A stretch of 64,000 bases of DNA from Chlamydomonas sphaeroides (lineage: Eukaryota; Chlorophyta; Chlorophyceae; Chlamydomonadales; Chlamydomonadaceae), in contig BDDC01000197.1 of NCBI GenBank assembly GCA_001662425.1, positions 24,578 through 88,577 of the forward strand. The letters are read 5' to 3'. The notes below the pieces were generated by a model. The model was not told the origin of the DNA, searched no databases, and saw nothing but the letters and a program-made list of their open reading frames with translations. Positions 44,945-57,100 of the stretch are shown in pieces. Positions within the stretch are counted from its first letter, which is position 1; each line of letters begins with the position of its first letter. Position numbers and translations under genes: made by a program.

Positions 44945-46791
44945 ATGCTGTTCTCGCAGCCGGCTAGAGCGAATTCGCGACAAGTTCGGCGAGAACTGAC
45001 AAAAGAAGAAAGCGAGGCGATACTATTTGCCTTTGAGACGCTGGACGCAGAGCGGGCGGGCTTCGTGAGCCGGCGGCAGCTCAAGGCAAGGGGGTAACCG
45101 CCACCGACAGCCACGCGGGAAGCGGGGCCCGCCCTGGCCTCACCAGGCGGGCCTGCGCAACCTCTTGCGCCGCGCGCCTTTCAGATGTTTCTGATCAGCG
45201 CCCAAGCCCGTCGGGGCACGCGTTCTCAAGAGCACGGCCGAACTGCCGCCGGCGCTGTCATTCAGTACACCCAGCACTGCTCGGCGCCAGCCCGCACGTG
45301 CTGCAACGCTGGCGCCTGCTCGGCGCCGCTGCCCTAGAGATGTGCACAGCGTACCGAGGACGCAGCCCCAATCCGCCGTGCCCTCTCTGCCCACGGCAGG
45401 CGGCGCTGCGCGCCGTGGGCTTTGATGTCGGGAAAGCGGACGTCGCCGAGCTGCTGGCGCGGCACGGCGACGAGCAGACGGAGAAGCTAGACTTCCAGGT
45501 ACGCCTGTGCGTAGGGGCTTGCAGGCTGGCGCCGGGCCTCCAAGCACAGAGCCAAGAGGCATAGCGCAAAGTGCCGACGACCCCGCCGCACTACCCCGCC
45601 AATGGCAATTCTACACTGTCGCCTCCGCGCTGCTGCCACATGCCGCCCCTCCCTGCTACCGTGCAGACGTTCCGCAAGGCCATGGCGGACATGGTCACGC
45701 AGCGCACAGGTAGGCAGGGCGCATGGGAACTGGGCAGGCACATGTGGCATGCTGCGCGCGGTGCATGGGGCTGCACGGAGGGGGCGCTGCCTGGCGTGAG
45801 CCAGCGGTGCATCGCGGCACACGCGGCAGCTGCTCGCCCGGCGACTGCTACGGCTTCCTCGGCCCACACAGTCGTACTGCTTGCTGCTCGCTCAAGTCGT
45901 GCTGCTTGCTGCGCGCTCCATGCCCACTTGTACGCCCTGCCTCCCTCTATATGGCCACAGCGCTGGACGAGCACCGGCGTGCGTTCCGGCTGTTCGACGT
46001 GTCGGGGCAGGGCGCCATCGACTTTGCGAGCCTGCGCCGCGTGTCACGCAGCCTGGGGCTGGACATACCCGACCAGGAGCTGCAGGTGCGGGAGGGAACA
46101 TGAGGGGCGGAAGTGGGAATGGCAGCGGAACATGGGCGAGGAGGCCCCGGGGAGGGGCTCAATAAGGCAACGCCGTGGACATAACGATAGCGAAGGGCGT
46201 CACAGCTGGTGTCAGCGAACTGCTCAGCTGGAGACTGCTTGTGCATTTGCTGGGTGCTGGATGGCCGCGCAAGACGGCATGGCTGATCTGCGCAGCGGCG
46301 GGTAAATGGCTGGGCTGCGGCGGGGCGGCGGTTACAGGGGCCTGTATCAGGTCGCTGTTCGGGCATTGGCGAGGCGCGGGGCGCTGTGAGGGGCCAAGTT
46401 AAGGTCGTTGCATGCGCGCTGGTGCCTGCCGTCACTTGAATGGGTTACAGCGCTTTGCACCACCTTCCCCGCCCTATCTTGCCCCCGCGCATTCCTTGCG
46501 TGAGTTGCTTCCAACGATGCCGGCAACTGCTGCATGTCTTGCGCCTTGCCGACATACACCTGCAATGCCTCACACATCAACCCAGTCGCCCCCCACCCCG
46601 GCCCGCATCCCGACGTCTCAGCGGGCTGCACCTGATCCTGCTCTACTTCGCTTCCTCGTCACTGCCCGACCCTGTGGCCATCTTCCCCCAACGCGCCGAC
46701 CCCCGGCACCCTTCAGGACATGGTAAACGAGTTCGGCAAGGATGGCCTCCTCGGCGAGCACGAGTGGCTCGCAATCATGCACGACGACTAG
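44945..46791 (+). CDS. Centrin-like EF-hand protein with degenerate loops
   Basis: About 160 residues in five exons: 44945-45085, 45400-45498, 45667-45709, 45961-46085, 46717-46791. The layout is that of centrin/caltractin: a short basic N-terminus, RRELTKEESEAILFAFETLD, then QLKAALRAVGF across the first junction, TFRKAMADMVTQRT, and ALDEHRRAFRLFDVSGQGAI with SRSLGLDIPDQELQ. The end is EFGKDGLLGEHEWLAIM. Centrins act at basal bodies, centrioles and contractile fibres. Here the calcium loops are eroded: loops 1 and 2 lack the acidic pattern, loop 3 has Ser where Glu is expected, and loop 4 is shortened. It is probably a structural, calcium-poor centrin relative. Intron 1 appears to use a GC donor (AAG|GCAAGG). 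The start is the in-frame ATG at 44945; an upstream exon is possible. Confidence 0.8.
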
Positions 46792-47391
46792 TGACACCAA
46801 CTACGCGACTGCTCAGTCGCACGCTGACATCAGCGCACGGAGCGGCGGCGCCGGCTGGCGCCGCTGAGCCGGCCTGCGCCGAGATACATTCGCGCAGGCG
46901 CTTCCCTGCTTAAGGCCCTAAAGCCGCTCTTTTCTGCCTTCGCCATTCTTCTCTTCTCATCTCATCTTAGCGGAGCTGTACAATAACAAGCAACGCAACG
47001 CCTCCCATCTGCGAACTATGTTACACGACAATGGGTGTGCGCGCGAGCACGCCTGCGGCTCGCGGCGCCCATGCGCTAGCTGTTGGCGGTGGACACCGCG
47101 TGGTTGGCAGCGGCAGGCGCTGTTGTCAGGTGCTAGCCCTCCGCCGCTTACGCTGCCTCGCGCAGCCACGTCGACATGGCACGCGCTGCGGTAGGGAGTG
47201 GCGCGGCATCCGTGGTGTCAAGACGGGTCGTGCATGCGACATGGGCGTGGGGCATGAGCTCGCCGCACGTTGTAGAAGCCGCCGGATGGGTTTTTTGGCA
47301 AGGGCGCCACGTTTACCTGACGCCCCTTGAGGCCGAATGGGACGAGCGAGCAGCGCGCGGGAGTGCGCACGCGCGCTTTGCGGGGCAGGAC
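46792..47391. other. Convergent 3' intergenic region
   Basis: Holds the 3' UTRs of the centrin-like gene and the opposite-strand gene stopping at 47392. No coding frame is supported. Confidence 0.5.
47021..47025 (-). terminator. Putative TGTAA polyadenylation signal
   Basis: TGTAA on the minus strand about 370 bases after the stop at 47392. Confidence 0.4.
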
Positions 47392-50300
47392 TCAGGTCTC
47401 ACCGGCCAGCGCGAGGTGCTTGGGGTCGCTGTCCCGCAGCGCCTGCGCATCCACCATGTCCGCGGGCCACAACGCCCTCAGCTCCTTGAGGCCTGCACAA
47501 GCAGGCCGGAGTGTCCCAGGTGTAAAGCGTACGGCGCTCGGTACCAGGCGTCAGGCATACGAACATATACGCGCATTTCTACCGGGCCATCGGCCCGGGC
47601 GTCTTGATACAGCTACCTGGGCGTGGCAGGCAGGAGACGTCAGCAGAAATACGGCTCGCGCACGAGGCAGGGGCCGAGCGGCCGCTCAGCAGCTGCAGCA
47701 GGCGTGCAGGACCCTCGAGCGCAAACAGGAGGACCTGCAGCTGCGGTCGTGCGCTGGCTGCCGATTATTGTTCATCGGCCCGATCAGCGCCCGAGCTCAC
47801 CCTTTTCGTTGACGACGAAGGGCAGGCCCGGGTCGTGTGTGATCATGTCCTGCCGGAGATGCGTGGAGTGTGGCACGTGGCGGGGTGGGCTGTGAGGTGC
47901 GGGAGGGGCGCGCTGCCAGTCCACAGTGCACTTAAATGTAGCCGGTGGCGCCATGGGGCGAACCTTTGGGTTTGCGGTGTTAACGTTGATGCTAGTTGCA
48001 GTAGCCCCACTGCCAGCCAGCCGCGGAGCTGTGGCCACCGCCTCCCGCACACGGGCCCACCTGCACCACGTCCATGGGCATCTCGAACTGCTCCACCAGC
48101 AGCACCAGCGCCGCACGCAGCTGCTGCTCCACCTCACCCCGCGGAGGGGCCAGGTACAGCCTGGGCGGCGGCACGCGGCGAGTGAAGCGCAGGCGGGGCG
48201 CAGGCGATGGAAGAGGAGAGGCGCACGGGGCAGGGGCGCACAATGGCGACGACAAGCAACAGCCCAGCCGTGGTGCCGGGGATGCTGTGACACGTTCCGC
48301 AGAGGGGCGCTGGACGGCGGTCGGGGCTCCTGTCCAGCCTAGCGGCACCTAGCTGCAGGGCCGCAGCCGCAATTGGCCCCCCGGCCGCACCTGGGCTCGT
48401 GGATGATGAGCTCGCTTATGTCGCAGGCAGGCAGCAGCGCCTTGAGGCCTGGCGGGCAGGGAACCGACACAGGTTGTGCAAGCCTACCGTGCAGCCATTT
48501 GGAACCGGGCAAGCCCAGGAGCCGCGAAGCGCGACACGGCGCAGCGCAACCACAGCGCAATGTGGCACGGCGCAGCTTGCGGCGTTCCCTTTACACACAG
48601 CCTCACCCGTCAGTCGGCGGACGGCCTCGTCCGAGGTCAGGGTCATGACCTGCGCGGGGCAGGGCAGGGCAGGGCAGGGCAGGGCAGGGCAGGGCAGGGC
48701 AGGGCAGGGCAGGGCNNNNNNNNNNNNNNNNNNNNNNNNNNNNNNNNNNNNNNNNNNNNNNNNNNNNNNNNNNNNNNNNNNNNNNNNNNNNNNNNNNNNN
48801 NNNNNNNNNNNNNNNNNNNNNNNNNNNNNNNNNNNNNNNNNNNNNNNNNNNNNNNNNNNNNNNNNNNNNNNNNNNNNNNNNNNNNNNNNNNNNNNNNNNN
48901 NNNNNNNNNNNNNNNNNNNNNNNNNNNNNNNNNNNNNNNNNNNNNNNNNNNNNNNNNNNNNNNNNNNNNNNNNNNNNNNNNNNNNNNNNNNNNNNNNNNN
49001 NNNNNNNNNNNNNNNNNNNNNNNNNNNNNNNNNNNNNNNNNNNNNNNNNNNNNNNNNNNNNNNNNNNNNNNNNNNNNNNNNNNNNNNNNNNNNNNNNNNN
49101 NNNNNNNNNNNNNNGAATTTGTGGTCGACAACCCCGGTGCCCCGGCACTGTGCGCCACCACGTTCGGGCAGCGGCCCCGCCACAGTTGCGCCGCACTGTG
49201 AGAGCAAGACCACTGCGTCTTATCAAGCTGCACCCCCTGTGGCCGCTCGCTATCCGGCTGTCCCAAACGGTCCCTGGATCTGGAGAGCCCTTGGTGGCCG
49301 TGCTCAAAGGTAGGTCGACATTTAGCCACTCAATGAGGTGTAGGATCCGCAACCAAGCACAGTCGTCCGCCGTACCTCGGGGCACTTGGTGGCCATGCCC
49401 GCCAGCGTGCGGGCCGAGACCAGCAGGATGCGGCGCAGCGGCGAGTTGTGCGCCCGTGCCATGAGCTCCGGGTTCACCTCCCACATGTTGTCGCTGCAAG
49501 GGGACGGAGCAGGCGCGAGGCAGCGGGCTCACACGCGGCGGCCACACGAAAGGCGGGCGGGCGCGCCCGCGTTACACATATGCCGCCTGCTAGGCACGCT
49601 CTGGGCGCATTTCAACGCAGGTTGGGACTCCGCTCCACTACCGTGCTGTGGCCCTGCCGACGGCTGCTGGGTGCAAGCAACCACGTGCAGCGTGCCCGTG
49701 ACGCGTGCGCGCTTGCCGCTCACGTCTGCCTGGGAGACGGTGGCTTCACGTCCCTCACGCACGAGGCGCCAGCACGCACCCACCTGGCGGGGCCGCGCAC
49801 CGGCATTGGCGCCCTGTCTAAGAGCCAGCGGTAGATGGCGCCGGGGCCGCGGGAGGCCTGGGATGGCCGGCAAGGGCACGGAGGCACAGGGGACGGAGGT
49901 GGGTGCCGGGCGTGAGCGCCCCAGCTCTCCTGGACCCCCGGGGAGCCTGCGACGCCTGGCCGGGTTCCCGGCCGCGCTTGCCCACGGCCTGCGCTGCTGG
50001 GTGCTTGCCTTGTCGCCAAACGAGTTCTGGCTGATCCAGTTGAGCAGCGAGGAGATGCCGCCGGGCATGCCCTGGGGCTTTTCCAGCTGCTCGCGGGCGT
50101 CGTCCTGTAGAGACAGGGCGAGCGGGCGGGCATCATTGGCGTTACGGACGCGGGCGGGCGGGTGGATGGGTGAATGGGCGCGCGTACAAGGAGCAGAAGA
50201 GTGAGGAGGCTGGGCTGAGGGTCGGTCAGCATGGCGCCTGGCCCAAGGATACCCAAAGGCATCCTAGCCCTCACGCTTGTCGAGGTGTGGCAACAGGCAC

Positions 50301-50903
50301 CGCGCTGGCCGCGCTGGTGAAGATGACGCCAGCTGACGCAAGCGCCCGCGGTGTTGCAGCACCACTGCACCAGCAACTACGTCAGGAGAGCTTTAAGCTG
50401 ACCCACGGCCCAGCCCTTTTCACCATGCTGGCAAAGGCCTTCGGGTCTTTGGCCTGACGGACGGGGGCCGCGGCGGCGCCGGCACGCTGCGGCGAAATGG
50501 CACGCGAGATGCCGGCCGCCAGGTTGGCGAGCGGCATCGGTGAAAGTGCCCGGGTCACAGCGGCAAAAATTGACGATCCAGGGGCTGGCTGTGCTGGTTG
50601 CTGGAAGGGGCTGGGAGGGAAGATGGAGGCCGCCTGGCGGGTGGTGGCGGGCTCTCTGGCCGGGAAGATGGCGGCAGGCCGCGCGCCCGCCGGGGCCGCC
50701 GGGGCACTGGCACTGGCCCCAGAGGTAGTGCTTGTGGCTGCCTTGTCGGGGCTTGCCGGGGCTGTCGCTGGGCGGGGTGGCGGGGTCGCGGGCCGTGAAG
50801 CACGCCGCGGCGGTTGGGCGTGGCAAGCGGTCTCCGTGCGCCGTTCTCTGGAGACGCGCTGCGCGCGCGTGCCTCCGAGCGTGTTCTGCATCCACGCAGT
50901 CAT
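47392..50903 (-). CDS. Unrecognised alpha-helical protein, interrupted by assembly gap
   Basis: Exons before the gap: 50903 to about 50424, 50104-49986, 49493-49376. After the gap: 48649-48607, 48448-48391, 48160-48061, 47849-47801, 47492-47392. All joints tested keep phase; one or more exons must be lost in or near the gap (48716-49114). The N-terminus (MTAWMQNTLGGTRAQRVSRE) runs into an Ala/Pro/Arg-rich region that could be an organelle transit sequence. The rest is helical, with repeated patterns such as GLKALLPACDISELIIHEP, LVEQFEMPMDVVQDMITHDP and GLKELRALWPADMVDAQAL. The spacing of Leu and Pro faintly recalls mTERF-type helical repeats, but this is too weak for a family call. It ends HLALAGET. 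Confidence 0.65.
48656..48715. repeat. GGGCA pentanucleotide tandem repeat
   Basis: About twelve uninterrupted copies of GGGCA run directly into the run of Ns. The repeat lies in an intron of the minus-strand gene just upstream of its 48649-48607 exon and very likely caused the assembly break. True length unknown. Confidence 0.95.
48716..49114. other. Assembly gap (399 N)
   Basis: Undetermined bases inside the minus-strand gene 47392-50903. At least one exon of that gene is probably missing here. Confidence 0.99.
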
Positions 50904-51199
50904 TTGCGTAATCGCAGGCACTGTTACGACAACGTAGGGTACGCTGCGCGACACGACAGCATTCACAGTGCGCGCTGCCTCTGCTAGGCACAACAATGAG
51001 TAGGGTAACTTGTCAGCTGTGAGGGGCCGTGCGCTGTGCTGGCTATGGGCAACCCCAGCCCCATCATCCCGAAGGGCAAAAGATTGCCCATTAAAAAGTC
51101 AAAGCACGCTCACTCGCGACTTGCACACAACAACTTAAAAATGCGTTTCTAAGGCACGGGGCCGGCTCCGGCGTGCGCGAAGGATAGCGATCGACGACC
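50904..51199. promoter_or_regulatory. Divergent promoter region, helical-protein gene / CCAR1-like gene
   Basis: 296 bases between start codons on opposite strands. An A-rich stretch near 51085-51140 (cccattaaaaagtcaaagc and aacttaaaaatgcg) stands out from the GC-rich surroundings, 60-115 bases before the CCAR1-like ATG, and could hold a core promoter. No defined motif is claimed. Confidence 0.4.
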
Positions 51200-54100
51200 A
51201 TGTCTGGCCAGTATAACTACGCGGCCTACGGCCAGCAGTATGGCCAGCAGGGCCAGCAGCAAGGCCAGCAGGGCCAGCAGCAGCCCTCGTATGGGCAGGT
51301 GCGCAGTAAGCCGAGTTCTCTTCGGCGACGTTGTATGCATCCAAGCAGCATGATAGGCTCATATCCTCATATAATAGCCCACTCCCTCGGGATGCAATTG
51401 TTCGACGCCCACAGGCTGCTGGTCAGCCACCAGCTGCCGCGGCTTACGGAACACAGGGCCAGGCGGCTTATGGAGCGGTAGGTTAAGCATCTTGCTGAGG
51501 TTTCGGAATGCGGGCTTGGGTGGGAGCACAGAATCCCGTGGTGAGATCGCGCTTACGCGGTCGCTCCGCTCACAGGCCTACGGCACCACGGGCTCGGCTG
51601 CGGCGTACCCAAGCTCTGGTTACCAACAGCAAGGTTTGTGCAGTGCATTGCTAAGACACTCCGCGTGTGCTATCTGGCCCTCTGTGAGCTTCGGCGACAC
51701 CCCTCGGCTCCCCTCAGGTACTTACGGCACGCCCGCTGCAGGCACGGGCGCAGCTGCGGGAGGCTATGGTGCTCCTGCAGCTGGCACCGGCTCGTACGGT
51801 TCCGCCGCTGCCGGTACGGGCGCCGCCGCGTACGGCAGTGCGGCGCCCGCGGGCGGCTACGGCGCAGCCGCCAGCACCGCTGCGCAGCCGTATGGCAGCA
51901 CAGCGGGCGCATCATCCAACACCTACACGGCCCCCGCGGGCCCACAGCCTCAAGCGTACGGGTCGACCGGGGCCGCGGGCTATGGCCAGCCCGGACAGCC
52001 GGGCTATGGCACGTCGGGCGCGTCCTCCTACCCCAACCCCACAGCAGCGGGCGGCTATGGTGCTGGCGCCAGCAGCACCTATGGCACAGGTGCCGCCGCC
52101 ACCAGCAGCGCCTACGGCAGCGGCGCAACAGGCGGCTACGGGTCCACCGGCAGCGCAGCCACGGGCGCTGCCGCCGCGGCCGGCGCCCGGCCGGGCGCTG
52201 CCCCCGCCTATGGCAGCTCGGCGGCTGCCGGCGGCGCCGCCGCCGCTAGTGGCGCCGGCGGGTACGGCAGCTACGGCTCAGGCGGCTCTGGCGCGGCACA
52301 GTACGGCTCTGGGGCTGTCGGCGCAGCGACGGGCGCGGGTGCGGGAACTGCCTCTCGCCCCGGCGGCGCGGCGGCCCAGGCCCTGGCCCACATGCCCGCG
52401 GACCAGCAGAGCAAGCTGGTGGGCATGATGCAGGTGGGTTAGGGGCAGGGGCGCGATGCTGGGGCCGGTGGGGCTGAGCCAATGACGGATGGGGCGCTGA
52501 GCAAGAATCGGTGGGGCGCGGCTGGGGCGATGCGCGAGTTGCATGCCGGTGCTGCTCTGACGCCTTCGACGTGTTGGTCCTGCAGGGCGGCTATGGGCAG
52601 GCCGGCGGCAGCACGGGCCAGGCGGGCTACGGCGCGCAGCAGCAGGCGCCAGCGCAGGCGCAGCAGCAGGCGCAGTACGGGGCCTACGGCGCTGCGGCCG
52701 CTGGCGGCAGCGCGGCCGGCAGCGGAGCCACCGCCGCACGGCCGTACGGCAGCGCCCAGGGGACGGGCGTGACTGCGGGTGCGCAGCCGGCGGCCGGCGG
52801 CTACGGAGCGCAGCAGCAGCAGCCGGCCGCTGGGTACGGTACAAACCAGGCCGGCGGGTACGCAACCAGCCAGGTGGCTGGGTACGGCGGTAACCAAGCC
52901 GCTGGTGCAGCTTACGGCGCGGCGGGCGGTGCACCGCAATACGGCTCTGGCCAGACGTACACATCTGCGCCCGCGGCCGGCGGCTATGGGGCTGCGGCGG
53001 CGCAGCAGCAGGGCGCGGCTGTGGCCGGGGCGCGGCCCGCCGCCCCGCATGTGGCGGGGTACGGTGGCGCCACGGCTTCATACGGCTCGGCCGGCGCAGC
53101 GGGCCAGGGCGGGTATGGGCAGCAGCAGGGTGGCCCTCCGGGGCTGCAAAGCGGGCCCTCGGCGGCACAGGTGGGTGCTGCGGCGCTCTGCATGTTGCTG
53201 GGCCGTGGGCGCATTACTGGCCTTCCCTTCCGGGCCGCTACCGGCCTCGTGGCTTGGTGCCCGCTGCTGTCTTCGTGTCCGGGGTCCCTAATGCCAGCCG
53301 CCGCCGAAGGGCGCCGGAGGCCAGGATGCCGTTCTCATGGTAGCTGTGTGGGTGTCTCTGACCACCAGAAGAAATGAAGAGCGCAGCGCTAAGGCATGCA
53401 CTGAGGTCACCTACGCATGCATGGCCTCATGTTGCCCGCCCTGTCCCGCTGTATGCAGGCTTCCTATGGCAGCGGCGCCTCTTACGGCGCCGCTGCTGGC
53501 TCCTACGGCGGCGCCACTGGCGCCTACGGTGCCAAGCCAGCCGTTCCAACGTCGGTGGCTCCTTCGGCCGTGGCCCAGGCGGGCTTCGGCGCTGCCGGCG
53601 GATACGGCGCCAAGCCGCAGTCGGCTCCTGCCGTCGGCGGCTACGGAGGTGCGCTGTCCTCTGCGGCCTAGCTGTGACCTTCTAGTCGTCAGGGGTGCTG
53701 GTAGATGACCTCACAGCACGTCGGCCAGCCGTGTATCCTTGGTGGCTGAACTGCACGCCCGCCCTTGACCCTGCTTGCCCGCAGGCGCTAGCACCGCGCC
53801 TGCGGGTCGCGGCGCCGGCCTCGGCGGCGCGGGGCCTATGGTCGCTGGCGGGCCCATGGCCCAAGGTGCCGGAGGCCCCGGCGCAGGCGCTGGCCCCGGC
53901 GCTGGCCCCCGCGCTGGCGCTGGCGGCTTCGGATATGGCTCTTCAAGCGGGCCCGCTGGCGCCATGGGCGCCGGCCCTGGGCCAATGGGCGGCGGCCCGC
54001 GCGGCGGTCCCATGGGCGGCCCCGGGCCCATGGTCAGCGGCACGGGCTCCGGCGCCATAGCAGTGCATATGGGCATGGGCCCCATGAGCAGCATGGGCTT

Positions 54101-57100
54101 GATGGGCACGGGAGGACCCATGGGTCCGCCGGGCCGTGTGCCCTACGGCCCCGGGCTCGGCGGCCCGATGGGCGGCCCGCCTGGGCCGCAGCGGGACGAC
54201 GACCGCGGCCGCAGCGGCCCCATGGGGCCGGGGCCCATGGGCCGGGGCGGCAGGGACTATGAGGACGCTCGTGGCGGGCCGTCGGGGCCGATGCGCGGCA
54301 GCGGGCCTGGCGGCCAGCCGCCAATGCGCGACTACCGGGATCGGGACCGGGAGCGCGACAGCCGGGACCGCGACCGGGACTACCGAGACCGCGACCGGGA
54401 CCGGGACCGCGATCGGGACCGGGACCGGGAGCGCGACAGGGAGCGCGAGCGGGAGAGGGAGCGGGAGAGGGAGCGCGAGCGCGAGCGGGAGCGGGAGCGG
54501 GAGAAGGAGCGCGAGCGCGCGGCGGCGCCGCCGTCGTCCCGCGACCGCGACCGGCGGGCGTCGCCTCCCACGACACGGAGGGTGGGTTGACGCTGCGATC
54601 TGCTAACAACATCAGCACACCGTTTCGCAACAGCGCTCCTTCCTGTACCTCTAACCCACGCCTGCCTCACCACACCTCCTCCCTGCCGCACCCCCGCCGC
54701 CACCGCCTCCCACAGGACGAGCCCAGCCGCAAGGCGCGCAGCCCCTCCCCGACCGGCGCCTCGGGACGCGCGCCGCCGCCGCGCCGCCGCTCGCCCTCCC
54801 CCGCGCCCGCGCCCGCGCCCCCCTCCACCGCCCTCGCCACCACCCCCGCCGCTCGCAAGGCGGTTGACTACAGCTTCCGTGCGCCCCACTACTGTGTGGC
54901 CACCCTGGAGCGCGACTATGCCGACCTGCTCCGGCGCCACAGCCACCTCAGCCTGCCGCACGACTTCAGCAGGCTGCTGTGCAGCTGGTTGCGGGCGCCG
55001 CGCGGGCCGCCCGACAGCCTGGGCTGCAGCCTGCTGCCGCTGGACCGGCCCGTGCGGGTGGACCACGAGCAGGTGCGTGCGTGCGTGCTTGTGTGAGGGG
55101 TAGGGTGGGCGGTAAGGGCGGATGGGGTCTTGGGCTCCAAGCCTTGGGTGACGTAATGGCTCGACGTCCGCTGCAAGCGGGAGGTCGTGGAGGGGCGAGG
55201 GGCGGGCACGTGCGCCGCACCGCGCAACAGCCGGTCGGGCTTGCCCGGACTCGGTTGGGTGTAGCTCGGCTGGGTGCAGCCCAGTGGATTAGCCCAAGGC
55301 TGGCGCGGCCTGGCAGCTCGGCTGCTGCTCCGCATCCCCCGCACGGCAGCGGTGGAGCGCGATGCGTGCGCGGTGCCCATGTGCGCCCTCGCGCTGCGCC
55401 CCCTGCCTGCCTGCCTGCCCGCCTGCGTGTGGCGCAGGACTTGCAGCGCACCACGGCGCTGCTGCCCGAGGGCGGCGAGCAGGCCCCGCCGGGCTACAGC
55501 GGCGGCACGCACCAGGGTGTGCGTTACGTGGCCAAGGTACGGGTCGAGGGAGCAGGGCGCCGCCGGGGTTGGAGTTCGCATGTCCGCTGCTCCGCAGCCG
55601 AATGCAACTCCGCAGCCACCGGGAACCAGTGTATGACTCACGCGTCGGGCCCCTCCCGCCGTCCCCCAGGTGCTCTTGGTGCAGGGCCTGGCGCCCTCGG
55701 CCCGGGCCGACGTGATCCTGGGACCCCACCACGAGGGCGGCCAGCACCTCACCAACGCCCTCAAGTTCGTGGCCGCGCGCTTCCTCAAGCCCCCGCCGGC
55801 ACCGCAGGTGCGCGAGCTGTGCTCTCACGTTTGCAGTCATCCAGCCTTTGCTCGTCTCGCTGTGTCTGGCCAACCTTGCCTGTTGGCGGGCGTGCGGCAT
55901 GGCCCAATAATGCGAAGTCGTTGTCCTGCCGTATCGGTCCCCAGCAGGCGTCGCAGCTGCCATCGCAGGCGCAGCCCTCGCAGGGCGCCAGCCAGGCGGC
56001 GGAGGCGGGCGGCAGCGGCGCGCACGCGGAGGTGGGCGGCAGCGCCAAGGACTCGCGGCGCGGCGTGCTGGGCGCACTGGGCGGGCCCTGGGACCCGGCC
56101 CTCGACGGCGGAGAGCCGGACAAGTGAGTCTCGTCCTTTGGCTGTTCTGGGCGCGCGTAGCAGTTAGGCTGTCCTGTGTGCACGAGGGAAAGGGCTGCAG
56201 TGGAGCAGGGCTGCTACGGCCGGGCGCCGCGACGCGCATGCGGTGCCAGGCTGTGTGCCCGCGATCCCGTCGTCTGACGCGCGACGTCGCACTGCCAGCG
56301 CACCGCCGTGCCCACGCCCATCGCACCCACCAGCCGCCCCGCATCTCCCATGCTCCCCCTGACCGCACCCACCACCGCCCACCGCCGCGCAGGGAGGACA
56401 GCGGCCTCATCCGCACGCTCATCCGCTACGCCCGCGACCAGGCCGGCCTGGACCTGTCGCCCTGCAAAACCTGGCTGCGCGTGTGCGACATTGCGTACAC
56501 TCGCGCGTCGCCAGCAGCCTCCGCCAATGGCCAGGCGCAGCCAGCGGTTGCGTCGCCGGGAGCCTGCCTGTCGGACCCGGCATGCCGGGAGGTGGTGGTG
56601 CTCTTTGCGTGCGTGCCGGACGCATGCCTGGCGGGGCCAGAGGCGTGGCCCGAGGAGGCGCGGTCGCAGCAGGCCTTCAAGGCGCAGCGCATGGCGATTG
56701 AGGCCGAGGCCAAGCGCGAGGCGGAGGTTCGGAGAAAGGTGCGGTGAGGGTGCAGTGCTTCGTGGGAAAGGGCCAGGGTGTTGTTGGGTGGGGCCAGGGC
56801 CGAGCTTGGGCGGCATGCCGTGGCCTTGTATGGGGGAAGGCAGGGTGGTTTGGGGTGGGGCAGGGATGGGGCGCTGCGCGTGGAGGTGGTTGGCTGTGCG
56901 TGCGCGAGAGAGGCCGTCGCCGGAGGGAATGGGCGGGGTGCTGTTGCCGTGGACGGAGCTGGTCTCCTGGCGCATTGCGGCTGGGGCTGCCGTTCTGTGC
57001 GCAGCCCCCTTGCAGCTGTTGGGGCCTGCAGGGTGGTCGCCAGCTGACGTGCTGCTGCGTGGGGGCTCTTGCAGGAGGCGGCGGACAAGAGGGACAAGGA

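Noticed and set aside
48656..48715. CRISPR-like or satellite array
   Set aside because: Five-base units without spacers are a simple tandem repeat, in a eukaryotic intron.
49986..50015. GC donor (GACAAG|GCAAGC) in the minus-strand gene
   Set aside because: It would break phase with the next exon. The GTGGGC donor about 20 bases further on joins in phase.
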